Below, piece after piece: positions 23,356-32,600 of a DNA stretch of 64,000 nt. Source of the stretch: a virus. The notes under the pieces were generated by a model. That model was given only the letters and a program-made list of their open reading frames with translations. It was not told where the DNA came from and searched no databases. The stretch is taken from positions 124,001 through 188,000 of IMG/VR virus record IMGVR_UViG_3300028883_000032, one strand, 5' to 3'. Positions within the stretch are counted from its first letter, which is position 1, and each line of letters begins with the position of its first letter. The position numbers and the translations under genes are program-made.

Positions 23356-23535
23356 GTGACTCTGGAAGAAAAGTTAAAGTCAGAGACTACGGGGATGCTT
23401 CAACAAATACTGTCTTCCATTAAATTCTGCATTCGAAACAACTTGTACTCTTGGATTTCTCCAGGGCCTTACGGGTGTCCCACCATGGAGGACTGGTACT
23501 TGGAAGTCGAAGCAGAAGTTAATCAGAGGGCCTAG
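23356..23535 (+). CDS. Intron ORF 4, small hypothetical protein
   Basis: GTG 23356 behind GAGGAGG gives 59 acidic residues with a G-P-Y-G-C-P turn; it starts one base after the previous stop. Inside the intron. Unrecognised. Confidence 0.4.
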   Translation: MTLEEKLKSETTGMLQQILSSIKFCIRNNLYSWISPGPYGCPTMEDWYLEVEAEVNQRA

Positions 23536-23557
23536 CCCTCTTTTAACCAAAAAAATC

Positions 23558-23854
23558 ATGAAAGTAAAGCACGAAACAATAATACCTATAGGTTCCCCAT
23601 TAGTGATGACAGGTTTGCATGAAATCACCGGAGGTCCTTGGGAATGCACAGAAGAAACATTTAACTCCGTTGCCCTGCAAATTATAAACAGACAACGCGA
23701 GAACTGCGGACTTGAATGTATTGACAAGCTTCCGGTATTAAGGGAAGTTGAAGATATTCAAAAGGCTATTATTCCTCATGTGGATAAAAGGTTATTATAT
23801 GAAGCTGACGGGTTAGTTGTCAGGTTTGATTTTGACTTGGGAAATTGGGAGTAG
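23558..23854 (+). CDS. Intron ORF 5, hypothetical protein
   Basis: Ninety-eight acidic residues with two Cys-containing helices and a C-terminal strand pair (EADGLVVRFDFDLGNWE). Inside the group I intron. Unrecognised. Confidence 0.45.
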   Translation: MKVKHETIIPIGSPLVMTGLHEITGGPWECTEETFNSVALQIINRQRENCGLECIDKLPVLREVEDIQKAIIPHVDKRLLYEADGLVVRFDFDLGNWE

Positions 23855-23886
23855 TTTCACTCATTTTTATTTAACCAAAAAAAGAA

Positions 23887-24267
23887 ATGGCAAAAAAAAT
23901 AAATACCGAGCCTAGAACCATAACCGTAAAATTAAAAGAAAGTGGAGAAACAGTCCACCATATTTTAGAGTGTGGCAGTATTGATGAGTCTATTGACTTT
24001 TTACAAGATATTAAAAATAAATATCCTGAAATGTTCAATATAAGAATAGAAATTGAAAGCGAACCTGATTATTATGACAATGTTTATCAATATGTTAATT
24101 TTTATGGATCTAGGCTAGAAACAGCAGACGAAGTTGCTAAAAGAATTGGAATTGAAGAAGAGGCTGCTCGAAAGATAAGAGACCAAAGAAAAGCTAAAAA
24201 GAAAAAAACTGAAGAAGAGCAGCGGGCACTGTATGAAAAACTAAAAGAAAAGTTTGGGGATAAATAA
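23887..24267 (+). CDS. Intron ORF 6, charged helical protein
   Basis: A 126-residue protein: an N-terminal beta/alpha domain of ~70 residues and a highly charged C-terminal helix (KIRDQRKAKKKKTEEEQRAL). Stop overlaps the next start (TAATG). Inside the intron; unrecognised. Confidence 0.5.
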   Translation: MAKKINTEPRTITVKLKESGETVHHILECGSIDESIDFLQDIKNKYPEMFNIRIEIESEPDYYDNVYQYVNFYGSRLETADEVAKRIGIEEEAARKIRDQRKAKKKKTEEEQRALYEKLKEKFGDK

Positions 24268-24458
24268 TGTCAATAGAAATAAGTGATATTGCATTAGATA
24301 TGATTATAGATAAGAAATTTGTTGGAAAAACATTAAAAGAAGTATTAAAAAGTACACCAAAATATGAACACGAACACTTCTTAAAACATCTTGAGTACGC
24401 AGAAGAAACAGTTAATAATTGGCCTGAGTGGAAAAAAATGCATATGATGCTACAGTAG
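24267..24458 (+). CDS. Intron ORF 7, small helical protein
   Basis: Sixty-three mainly helical residues coupled to the preceding ORF. It ends about 50 bases before the 3' ribozyme core resumes at 24509. Unrecognised. Confidence 0.45.
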   Translation: MSIEISDIALDMIIDKKFVGKTLKEVLKSTPKYEHEHFLKHLEYAEETVNNWPEWKKMHMMLQ

Positions 24459-24589
24459 AAGAAAAAATATTTACGAAGAATAAATAATGGAAATTATCAA
24501 TTAACACGGCGAGCTCTCGGTAGGTGCTGCCACACTGGTGACCGAGATGAAGGTATAGTCCACGCCTGCATGAAAATGTAGGGTTAGTG

Positions 24590-25570
24590 AGGAAAGGGGA
24601 ATTCAAAAAAGGTGATTTGTGTGTCTATTGCGAAATAGATTCCATCTTACCAGAACGCGAAGAATTTGAATTCCTACGCAGCAAAAAGTTTAGAATAAAA
24701 ACACAGAAGATTCGTGGGATATTGAGTCAGGGAATAGCTTTTCCCATTTCAGTGTTGAATAAAGGAAAAAGCGAAGTAATCGTGGAACTGGTATCCAGTG
24801 ATGATTCCAAAGATCCAGACCCATATATACACGTAGATGACGATTCAGGCCATGGGTCGGGCTCCACTTTCTTCTTGGGTGACGACGTAACTGCGTATTT
24901 AGGGGTAAAAAAGTATGAAGTCCCTATACAGTTTAAACAAGGCCAGTCCGCGGGGAACTTCCCAGCTTTTATACATAAAACAGATGAGACCCGCATACAG
25001 ACCTGTATAGAATGCTTGGAGGAGCTACATGGTAAGCCGTATTACATAACCACAAAAGTAGATGGAACTTCAGGAACATTTTATAGGAAAGACGACCACT
25101 TTGGGGTATGCTCGAGGAATTTCGAGAAAAAAGAAGGACAAAGCGTGTATTGGGAAGTCGCAAAAAAATACGACCTCAAATCCAAGTTGGAGAACTACGG
25201 CAAGGACGTTGCTATACAAGGAGAACTTGCGGGGCCGGGAATTCAAAAGAACAGGCTTGGGTTGGAAAGCACATCATTGTTTGTATTCAACATACAGGAT
25301 ATTTCGAAAGGTTGCTTTTTATCCTTCAACGAGGTCAAAGACCTTTGTAATGCCCTAGGTATCAACATGGTTCCCATTCTAGAAGAAGGTGAACACTTCA
25401 ATTATACTTTTGAGCAACTTTTGGAATTAGCAGAACACAAGTACCTCAATGGGAGTCATGCCGAAGGTATTGTGATAAGACCACAAGTGGAAGAATATTC
25501 TCGTACCTTACACGGTAGGCTATCATTTAAAGTTATCAACAATAAGTTTCTGTTAAAAGGCGGGGATTAA
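24590..25570 (+). CDS. RNA ligase, 3' exon (DRB0094-type)
   Basis: Encodes 326 residues; with the 5' exon the ligase is 360 residues. The exon begins RKGEFKKGDLCVYCEIDSILPE and contains the nucleotidyltransferase motif I KVDGTSGTFY with the adenylated lysine, then CSRN (motif III region), IQGELAGPGIQKNR (motif IV) and EGIVIRP.....SFKVIN (motif V). This ATP-dependent family seals RNA nicks. Likely use: repair of tRNAs cut by host anticodon nucleases, together with the phage CCA enzyme. A read-through start at GTG 24587 could give a truncated form without splicing. Confidence 0.88.
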   Translation, partial: RKGEFKKGDLCVYCEIDSILPEREEFEFLRSKKFRIKTQKIRGILSQGIAFPISVLNKGKSEVIVELVSSDDSKDPDPYIHVDDDSGHGSGSTFFLGDDVTAYLGVKKYEVPIQFKQGQSAGNFPAFIHKTDETRIQTCIECLEELHGKPYYITTKVDGTSGTFYRKDDHFGVCSRNFEKKEGQSVYWEVAKKYDLKSKLENYGKDVAIQGELAGPGIQKNRLGLESTSLFVFNIQDISKGCFLSFNEVKDLCNALGINMVPILEEGEHFNYTFEQLLELAEHKYLNGSHAEGIVIRPQVEEYSRTLHGRLSFKVINNKFLLKGGD

Positions 25571-25572
25571 TT

Positions 25573-25681
25573 GGAATAAGAACACATCCGGGAAGTTTAC
25601 CGCGTAGCTTTGTGTCCGGGGGTTGCGGAAACTTCCTACTCACTGATATTCTGCCGTGCGGACAGCGGCAGATGTTTTTTT
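25573..25681 (+). ncRNA. Candidate small structured RNA with terminator
   Basis: A ~110-base gap that starts with GGAATAAGA (25573-25581), contains the stem GGAAGTTT/AAACTTCC (25591-25598, 25629-25636) around TCCGGG repeats, and ends with the terminator TCTGCCG/CGGCAGA plus TTTTTTT (25650-25681). It could be a small RNA or a 5' leader with attenuation ahead of the next gene. No known class recognised. Confidence 0.45.
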
Positions 25682-25700
25682 GTAGTAACCAAAATTTGCC

Positions 25701-26048
25701 ATGTCGCAATATGTATATTTTATAGAAGCGACAGGACTTAATCGAGTTAAAATAGGCTATGCTACAAATCCAACAAAACGAATAAAGGACCTTGATACCG
25801 GAAGTGCGGTAAATTTGGAGTTGTTGGGAGTTGTTCCCGGCTCTTTGGCCAAGGAGCGCCAACTTCACCAAAAGTTCGCGCAGTATCGCATTAAAGGAGA
25901 ATGGTTCAATTATAGCGACGAAATAAAGGATTACGTAAAAGAGAATACTTCGTTAGAGTTGCAACAGCCTAAAAAACCGCAGACATTTAATAAAGCTAAT
26001 GCTGACATGTTTAAGGCGCTTGTAGCCTTGAGGATTCTCTCATCGTAG
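25701..26048 (+). CDS. T5orf172/Mug113 GIY-YIG-like nuclease domain protein
   Basis: A 115-residue protein with the Mug113/T5orf172 pattern: YVYFIEATGLNRVKIGYA, NP..RI..LDTGS, LLGVVPG...KERQLHQKF and R.KGEWF. This is a compact GIY-YIG-related fold; some members are nucleases, others are unproven. It lies directly downstream of the intron-containing ligase gene, where a homing nuclease acting in trans would be expected, but this is speculation. Confidence 0.75.
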   Translation: MSQYVYFIEATGLNRVKIGYATNPTKRIKDLDTGSAVNLELLGVVPGSLAKERQLHQKFAQYRIKGEWFNYSDEIKDYVKENTSLELQQPKKPQTFNKANADMFKALVALRILSS

Positions 26049-26098
26049 ATCTTTGATCTACCGACGAAACGACTAATTTTTTAAACCAATTAGTTGTT

Positions 26099-26701
26099 TT
26101 GAGAAAACTACTTATTAAAGGCAATTCAAAGATGGGTAAGCAGGTTTTGATTTTTAACTTACCTCCAGGGCCACCTAAAATAGGTGGAACTTGTACCCCA
26201 TCAAGATTTTGTAATGCTGAGTGTTATGCAAGAAAAGGACAACATAATTTACCAAGCGTAATAGAGGCGAACAAATGGAGGTTAGATGAATCAAAAAAGC
26301 CGACATTTGCAGATAGTGTTATTAATGAACTTAAAGCTTCCACTAAGCCTTACGTACGCATTCATGCCTCTGGAGATTTCTATAATGTTAAGTATGTTAA
26401 TAGTTGGATAAAGATTGCAAAGGCCTGCCCAGAAAAGAAATTTAGGTTTTTTACTAAAAGAAGGAAAGGTAAAATAAAGGAGGCAATTAAAGAATTGGCC
26501 TCTTTAGACAACGTGGTTGGAAGCGAAAGTTTAGATCCGTCTAGACCTAACCCGGAACCTGATTTTCTTGACAGAACGGCAATGGTGGTCCCAGTTGGGT
26601 TTACCTCAAATATTGAAAAAGTATGTCCTGGAGGGTGTGATGACTGTGGTTATTATTGCTGGAACCAGCCTCCAGGGAATTTGAATTTGCCTTGGCATTA
26701 A
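26099..26701 (+). CDS. GP88-like cysteine-rich protein
   Basis: A 200-residue protein from TTG 26099 (ATG 26132 is an alternative). It has GNSKMGKQVLIFNLPP, a Cys cluster C.P...C....CYARKG, VRIHASGDFYNVKYVNSW and a C-terminal C..GCDDCGYYCW cluster. I recognise this as the phage gene product 88 type, of unknown function; the cysteines probably bind metal or an Fe-S cluster. Transcribed toward the tmRNA. Confidence 0.65.
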   Translation: MRKLLIKGNSKMGKQVLIFNLPPGPPKIGGTCTPSRFCNAECYARKGQHNLPSVIEANKWRLDESKKPTFADSVINELKASTKPYVRIHASGDFYNVKYVNSWIKIAKACPEKKFRFFTKRRKGKIKEAIKELASLDNVVGSESLDPSRPNPEPDFLDRTAMVVPVGFTSNIEKVCPGGCDDCGYYCWNQPPGNLNLPWH

Positions 26702-26702
26702 T

Positions 26703-26733
26703 TTGACAATTCTTATTCTATGTTGTATATTTG
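26703..26733 (+). promoter_or_regulatory. tmRNA promoter
   Basis: TTGACA (26703-26708), 17 bases, TATATTTG (26726-26733). It is both a perfect -35 and a Bacteroidota-like TAnnTTTG -7 box. The GGAATAAGA motif overlaps its end (26733). Confidence 0.8.
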
Positions 26734-26803
26734 GAATAAGAATGTGACTAGGTGGTACAGGACCTACCTACCACCGATATCATTTTTGTAGCCACTCCAG
26801 TCT

Positions 26804-27168
26804 GGGCTCGACTGGAATCGACGGGTGGATATTGAGAATTGGTTGCGTTACTAGTCCTGTCAAGGACGATAATCCATGACAATCGATAACTGGCGAAACT
26901 CCAGTCCTTAAGGCTGCCTAATCCTTCGGGATTATGCACATAAAAGCCACGTTGACCGAATCCGATTCCCGTTAGGGTTCGAATCAACGTCGAAAATACG
27001 GGATGCTGTCTTACAGGCCTCGCTATAAGACATAAGATTTAGAGGATGGGTAGGGGTGATGAAAGTCTGGTGCCTGATCCCCGCCGAGATGAAATATCCA
27101 GACTAGGTAACGTAGACGCTAATTCTTGAGCCTCTCCGGACCCGGGTTCGAATCCCGGCGAGTCCACT
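26804..27168 (+). ncRNA. ssrA: tmRNA (transfer-messenger RNA), tag GETPVLKAA
   Basis: Rescues stalled ribosomes by trans-translation. The 5' end GGGCTCG (26804-26810) pairs with CGAGTCC (27159-27165) as the acceptor stem; the T arm CCGGG-TTCGAAT-CCCGG and a GACTGGAATCGACGGG 5' segment are typical. The tag reading frame GGC GAA ACT ... GCC TAA (26893-26922) encodes GETPVLKAA and ends in the degradation signal AA. Tags starting GE are typical of Bacteroidota hosts. No CCA is encoded (ACTA). The downstream terminator is intact. Encoded in a phage, it may replace or supplement host tmRNA. Confidence 0.9.
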
Positions 27169-27198
27169 AAGCCACTATTATTAGTGGCTTTTTTTTGT
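27169..27198 (+). terminator. tmRNA terminator
   Basis: AAGCCACTA/TAGTGGCTT nine-bp stem with TTAT loop and eight T. Confidence 0.92.
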
Positions 27199-27238
27199 AC
27201 TATTAACAAACCCTTAAAATAGATTAGGAGTCACAAAC

Positions 27239-28459
27239 GTGAATAACTACTTCGTATTTCGCACGCTTAACCAAATAGCTCCGGGATTACGGGAGAATGT
27301 TCAAAAGGGCAACCCTGTTATAATATCGGGAACCATGCCACCAGCGGGGGCAACGTGGTTACAAGACAATTCCGATGAATGGCATCAAATAACACGAACC
27401 TGTCTTGATGAATCGTTGGAATTGTGCCCCTCGTTATTTGTATCCTTTAAAATAAAAAATGTAAGCGGTATATATTTTCAGCACCTCGAATATTATGATG
27501 AGAGAGAAATCTATACTATATTGTTTGGGGCTTCTGACGCCGAATATCGTGAAGTTATAAACAAAATTCTAGACGAAGAGCACCAAACCGAGGTTGAAGA
27601 AGCAAAAGAAGCAGGGGATACGAGAGAGTGGGATAACACTATTCTTGATGAAGGCACCAAGGAAGAAATTGATACAAAATTTAAAATATTTTTAGATTCG
27701 AAAGACATGTATGCAGATGAATTACGAGTTCCTTGGAAAATGGGAATGGTTTTTATAGGCCCCCCAGGCAACGGAAAAACCCGATCAATTCGTGCGATAT
27801 GTAAAAAGTATGGTTTAAGACTATCTTCCATATCTGAATATATTACCCCCAATGGGTTAAATCTCCCAAAGGCCATAGACGAGGGCAGTTCCACCGGCTT
27901 AATACCCATCATTGAAATAAATATTTGGGCAAAGTTATATGATGCCAAATATCCTGAATCTCCCAAACCTACTGTAATTGCCGCCGAGGATCTCGACAAA
28001 ACATTATACGGTTCTGGAAGAGATGCCGCAACAATAAGACTTTCTGATTTTCTAAATCAGGTGGATGGAATAAGCTCCACCCATGGAATAATACTAATTG
28101 CTACTACAAACCATCCAGGTGACTTGCCTGAAGCAATTTTCGGGAGACCGGGACGTTTTGACCATGTATGGGAATTTAATAAGCCCGGTAAAGAACAGTT
28201 ACAAAAATACTTTGAATCCCGTAATTTCACGGTAAAAGGTGAGACAGATTTGGCTGAAGTCGTAAGTGAAAACGAGATGTCAATGGCTTTTGCAGAAGCC
28301 CTAATCATTTCAGCAAAAACTACTTACAAGAAAAATGAGTTCACTGATGAGGAAATACTTCCTCTTATTCAGAGGTTAAAAGACCATCAGGAACTTGCTA
28401 AAAAGTATTGCGCTGATATAGAAAAAAGACAAAAGGATGGATTTGGTTTTTCTAATTAA
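27239..28459 (+). CDS. AAA ATPase
   Basis: A 406-residue protein with an N-terminal domain of ~160 residues and one AAA module. Walker A is GPPGNGKT (174-181), Walker B VIAAEDLD, sensor 1 ATTNHPGDLP and the arginine-finger segment GRPGRFDHVW. The module resembles classical AAA unfoldases and BCS1-like or FtsH-like ATPases, but there is no protease motif. GTG start behind TTAGGAG. Possible roles are remodelling of a nucleoprotein or protein complex; no specific partner is evident. Confidence 0.85.
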   Translation: MNNYFVFRTLNQIAPGLRENVQKGNPVIISGTMPPAGATWLQDNSDEWHQITRTCLDESLELCPSLFVSFKIKNVSGIYFQHLEYYDEREIYTILFGASDAEYREVINKILDEEHQTEVEEAKEAGDTREWDNTILDEGTKEEIDTKFKIFLDSKDMYADELRVPWKMGMVFIGPPGNGKTRSIRAICKKYGLRLSSISEYITPNGLNLPKAIDEGSSTGLIPIIEINIWAKLYDAKYPESPKPTVIAAEDLDKTLYGSGRDAATIRLSDFLNQVDGISSTHGIILIATTNHPGDLPEAIFGRPGRFDHVWEFNKPGKEQLQKYFESRNFTVKGETDLAEVVSENEMSMAFAEALIISAKTTYKKNEFTDEEILPLIQRLKDHQELAKKYCADIEKRQKDGFGFSN

Positions 28460-28464
28460 TTATT

Positions 28465-28743
28465 ATGGTAAATAAACAAACAAAAAATAAAACAGAATCT
28501 GAACCATCTGAAGGGAAAATATACTTTCAAGTATCTGAGGATACAGATAATCCTGATAAAATAAATGTTTACATTAACCCCGACGACCCAGGACCCCCAG
28601 ATATAATGGCTCAGATTTTAGGTAATGCCTCAAATTTTTACTTTGCGGCGTTTCACAAACAAAATAAAAATAAGATCATACCAGCCACTCCGGCTGATAT
28701 GGCAAAAATAAAATTACCACCTGTAAATCCGGGATTAAATTAG
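28465..28743 (+). CDS. Small acidic hypothetical protein
   Basis: Ninety-two residues following the AAA gene by five bases, acidic and proline-rich (NPDDPGPPDIMAQIL). Possibly an adaptor or partner of the ATPase, which is inference from adjacency only. A terminator overlaps the stop. Confidence 0.55.
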   Translation: MVNKQTKNKTESEPSEGKIYFQVSEDTDNPDKINVYINPDDPGPPDIMAQILGNASNFYFAAFHKQNKNKIIPATPADMAKIKLPPVNPGLN

Positions 28744-28756
28744 CCCGGATTTTTTT
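28726..28756 (+). terminator. Rho-independent terminator
   Basis: AATCCGGG/CCCGGATT eight-bp stem followed by TTTTTT. GGAATAAGA follows at 28769. Confidence 0.9.
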
Positions 28757-28768
28757 ATCCCTAATTTT

Positions 28769-28777
28769 GGAATAAGA
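28769..28777 (+). promoter_or_regulatory. GGNATAAGA motif upstream of the cold-shock gene
   Basis: Exact GGAATAAGA after the terminator. The 75-base leader between it and the ATG contains GTTGTTGG, which can pair with CCAACACCAAC, a possible structured 5' UTR as in cold-shock mRNAs. Confidence 0.45.
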
Positions 28778-28851
28778 AAATAATAAGTTGTTGGTAAAAA
28801 GCTTGGCATCGGAAGGCCAACACCAACGATAAGTTTTCACGAGGAGGTGTA

Positions 28852-29070
28852 ATGAAGGGGACAGTTGCGTGGTTTCGAGAGGACCACGGGTATGGTTTTA
28901 TCCAACCCGATGGCACAACTGAAAAGGAAAACCAGATCTTCGTACATTACTCCTCCATCAAGAGTAAAAAGAAGTTCAAAGTGTTGGTCATGGGTCAGAG
29001 GGTCGAGTTTACCAAGGAAGTGTCTCCGAAGGGGGCATCGGCAGCTCATGTAGTTGTTATTGATCAGTAG
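28852..29070 (+). CDS. Cold-shock domain protein
   Basis: A 72-residue CspA-like protein that binds single-stranded nucleic acid and can act as an RNA chaperone. MKGTVAWF, the RNP1-like HGYGFIQP and RNP2-like IFVHYSSI are present, and the C-terminus has the usual GQRVEF.....KG..A..V. GAGGAGGTG precedes the ATG. The basic KSKKKFK loop is longer than in host CspA. Confidence 0.92.
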   Translation: MKGTVAWFREDHGYGFIQPDGTTEKENQIFVHYSSIKSKKKFKVLVMGQRVEFTKEVSPKGASAAHVVVIDQ

Positions 29071-29080
29071 TATATTTGTG

Positions 29081-29614
29081 ATGTTTTGGAAAATAAGGTT
29101 AAAGGGCAACAATAGAAAAACCCCCGTACATATTTTCGTTGACTGGGAAAACGTAAAAGGCGTTGTTCCTCCTCACGGGCGCTTTTCCGCAGATTTTTGG
29201 TACGAAAGGCTTTCCTCTATTGTTGGCAGTGATACCTATCCTGACATGCGTGTTTCCATATATATGCCGAAATATACCAGACATTTTCCTGTGTGGGAAA
29301 AACAGAAAAAGTTTTTGACAGAAATACGAAACCACAAAAACATGAGAGCTGTTCTAGGATACCAACTTTACGACCATTACAGGTTGAGGGAGAAACTAGT
29401 TGACACAACTCTTGTGAGAGATGTTGTTGAACTAGCCATTACCTCAAAAACAAAACTTGTTGTAATTATAGTATCCGGGGATGGTGATATGTACCCAGCT
29501 GTGGAAACTGCAAAAAAATATGGACACCGTGTAATAACGGCGTCCTCATCTTACTCCACAAGCAATTTAGTAAAAAAAGAAAGTGATTTACATGTCAGAC
29601 TTGAGCTACCTTAA
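29081..29614 (+). CDS. NYN-domain (PIN-like) ribonuclease
   Basis: A 177-residue NYN/LabA-type protein (DUF88). Acidic catalytic positions are visible: VHIFVDWENVKG near the N-terminus, KLVDTTLVRDVVELA in the middle and VIIVSGDGDMYPAV before the C-terminal helix. These PIN-like proteins are usually metal-dependent RNases. It follows the cold-shock gene and meets the RNAP gene tail to tail. Confidence 0.85.
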   Translation: MFWKIRLKGNNRKTPVHIFVDWENVKGVVPPHGRFSADFWYERLSSIVGSDTYPDMRVSIYMPKYTRHFPVWEKQKKFLTEIRNHKNMRAVLGYQLYDHYRLREKLVDTTLVRDVVELAITSKTKLVVIIVSGDGDMYPAVETAKKYGHRVITASSSYSTSNLVKKESDLHVRLELP

Positions 29615-29631
29615 CAGGTAGCTTTTTTTAC
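29604..29631. terminator. Terminator between NYN gene and RNAP gene
   Basis: AGCTACC/GGTAGCT seven-bp stem with T run on the plus strand (29623-29629), overlapping the ends of two convergent genes. Confidence 0.75.
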
Positions 29632-32600
29632 CAGAATACTCCCTTTTCAGGATCAAACTGTGTAGCAAACTCGTTTGCATATAAGTATGCTGGCATGGGG
29701 TCATAGCCGTGTATATTTGTTTTGCTTGCTTTTGCTGCAGAGTCTTGAATAACCATTTTGATGTTATTACTAGTAACACGGCTTAACCAGTCGTCCCGTT
29801 CATGTGGTAAAACATTTATACTCTTGAAATAAGGTTTATATTCTATTTGTGGAAGCCCTTCTGCTTTTCTCTCTTTATTTTCCTTATCAACTACAGTTTT
29901 AAAAACTGTATCCCCCTTTATAAACCTTGAGTTATCTGGAGCATTTGTAATATAAGCGTTATCGCTTATACCCCTGATTATAGTTTCGAATGTACGCTTG
30001 TGGAATTTTCCGTCGTAAACGTTATCCATCCTATCCACAAGAGATTTTTGAGCAGTAATGAAGTCTGTTAATTCCGCTAATTCTTGCGGTTTTTTTGTAC
30101 CAGTACTTATAGGTTCTCCACGAGTAACTATATCGTCTATTTTAACCAGCAAGTCTCTTCCTGGTTTTACGTGGTGAAGTTTTGGACTATTACCATCTCC
30201 CATAATGGCAACTTCCCAACCTCCCGCCATTCCGGGTTTTATATTTATTACCCTACCTTCTATTTGTGCAAGTTCCGCTTTTCCTGGTAAAATTGCCGGG
30301 ACCTTTACAGTACGCTCTAATTCTGGGAATCCCGCTGTCACTCCTCCACCGGCTAGAGCGCTTCCCCCAGAGTGGAAAGTTTGCATGGTCAATTGTGTTG
30401 CTCTTTCAGATACAGCCTGTCCGTCTAAAACTCCAGCATTATAACCAATTTGTGGCAATTTTCCTTCAGGGGTTAGCCCATAACAAAAAGCACACATACC
30501 TCGTTCTGTTTCACAAGTTAGAGGGCTTCTAACCTTTATTAAACTGTTACCCAGTTTTTTAACCAAGTCAGGGTGGATTAAAGCCGTAATAGTATCCCCT
30601 ACTTCTACCACTCCCGGCACTCTTTGCTGGCTTATACGCCCTATAACGTTTTTGTCACTAGCAGATAACTCTATTCCATTTGTTGTACCACAATCTTGTT
30701 CGGTTATAAGCACGTCCTTCAGATTAGTTAAAAGCGCCTTATTTAAGGCACCAGTATCTTGTGTGTTTACGGCGCGATCAACGGTGCCTTTTCTTGCAGA
30801 ATACATGTGGTTCCAGAATGAAAAGTCGTCTACTCCCTCTGCCCAGGATTTTTCAACAGGAGTGGGGATTGGGCGCCCCTTAACATCCAAAAGAACCCCA
30901 GGCATGGTTAGTACTTGCCTAATACTGTCTGGTTTTCCCTGTGATCCAGAATCAAGCATGTGGAAAAACCTATTATCGCTTTTACGCGCATTTTCATATA
31001 ATTCTTTTTGAACTTTCTTGGAAGCTTCGTTATATATTTCAGCACGTTCCAGTGGAGTTTGGACACGGTTTGCTTTTTTGTGAGCAATTTCCATAATAGG
31101 ACCACGAGCACTACGGTCCATATCCAAGTCCGTTATACTCAAAGTTATAGGTTTACGATAAGAGTATTCTTTTCCAAGCTCTTTAAAGTGGTTCATCACC
31201 TCAGCAAACTTTTTAGGATGCCTATCGCTTATTTCCTTCATTATACGCTTAACCGTGTCAGCATCAAATACTAATGTTCTGTCTTTTAAGTCCTCCGGAA
31301 GCTTTTCTAAAACAAGCTCCTTACCGTAAGTTGTACGCCCTACTCCTGTTAATTCAACTTCCTCCGCTTCGTCAAGTTTGCCGTCTCTAACATCATCAGC
31401 CATTTTTTTGAATGTGCTATATTTTTTGCCATCATATTTTCTATCCACTTTTGTAAGATACCAAAGACCTTGTTGAAATATTTGACTAAATGAGCCAATG
31501 ATGGGCATAACAGGATCATCAAAATGGGGCCCATGTTGATAAATGTTTTTAGAAGGAATCATGCCAAACGCTTCACGAACGGCATCAGTGGATACAGGCA
31601 CATTAACTGACATGGCGTCACCGTCAAAGTCCGCATTAAAACCCTTAACAATAAGAGGATTTAATTTAATAGCTTGGCCATCAATGCGCTTTGGTATTGC
31701 AGCTTGTACACTATGTTTATGTAACGATGGAGCACGATTAAGTAGTACTGGTCTGTTCTCCATGGCCAAGTCTATTCCACGCAGGCCAAGTTCTGTTTCT
31801 TCTTGAATTTCCTTACGTGCAGTCAGGGGACTGTGACCACGTTTGGTCAGCTCCTGTACGGCAAATGGAAGATAAATTTCTTTTGCCATTCCTGTGGGAA
31901 TTCCTACCTCGTCTACTCCCAAGTTTGGATCAAGTGTAATGGTGCTGCGAGCAGAAAGATCCTGTCGTTTGCTCCAGACATTACTTTGTATAAAACCTTC
32001 TTTAGGTTCGGACCCAGATAGTGTGCGTAAGGCCCCCTCGTATTTTTCTTTCCCAAAGTGGGTTAGTTCTGTTAATCCCTGTAACTCCTTAAAATGATCG
32101 TAAAGCGACTTACGCACTTCATCAACTTTTATTTTCTCTGTGCCAATTTCCTTATCGCTAGCTAGGCCATCGTTAAGTTTCGATATGTCCCTATAATGAT
32201 AATTAATTGGACTTACCATTAAATCACCGGAAGGTAATGGGTAAACTGGCCTAAATACTGGAGGCATGACTGGAATTTTATTTGTGGTATAGGCTTCTTC
32301 CGCTGTCATTCCTAGTTTATCTAGAGCTTCTAAGTATCGTACGCGCTTATTAAGTTTATTTACGCGTGACTCCGGTGCGGTTTTTAATTCATTTTTTGAT
32401 TCCTGTAATTCTTTTTTTACATCTATAGCACGTAGGTCAGTAATTATTTTATCTATTCCACCCTCTTCCCCTTTAAGGCGCGCCTCATACTGAGGGCGGG
32501 TAATACCAAGCAATGATTGGATTGCTTTTTCATACATTGGAGAAGGCATGGTATCAGTTAATTCTATGTGGCTCCATTTTGTACCTCCATGTCCTCCGGT

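Larger units (their letters stand above)
22232..24589 (+). ncRNA. Group I intron in the RNA ligase gene, carrying seven ORFs
   Basis: Self-splicing intron of ~2.36 kb. P1 pairs exon AGTGGCT (22225-22231) with internal guide GGTCACT (22240-22246), leaving the U-G pair at the splice site. P/Q: TTGCTG/CAGCAA form P4 (22261-22266, 22280-22285). R element GTTCAGAGACT (22338-22348) pairs with S element AAGGTATAGTCC (24550-24561) as P7. P3 CTCGC/GCGAG (22252, 24509), P8 CTCGGT/ACCGAG (24516, 24541) and P9 with a GAAA tetraloop (24565-24582) complete the core. It ends in G. The ORFs lie between R and the 3' strand of P3, an unusual place. No homing endonuclease motif is seen. Confidence 0.9.

Noticed and set aside
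29071-29080. TATATTTG before the NYN gene as a promoter
   Set aside because: No TTGNNN element is found at 17-base spacing; the gene probably shares the cold-shock gene transcript.
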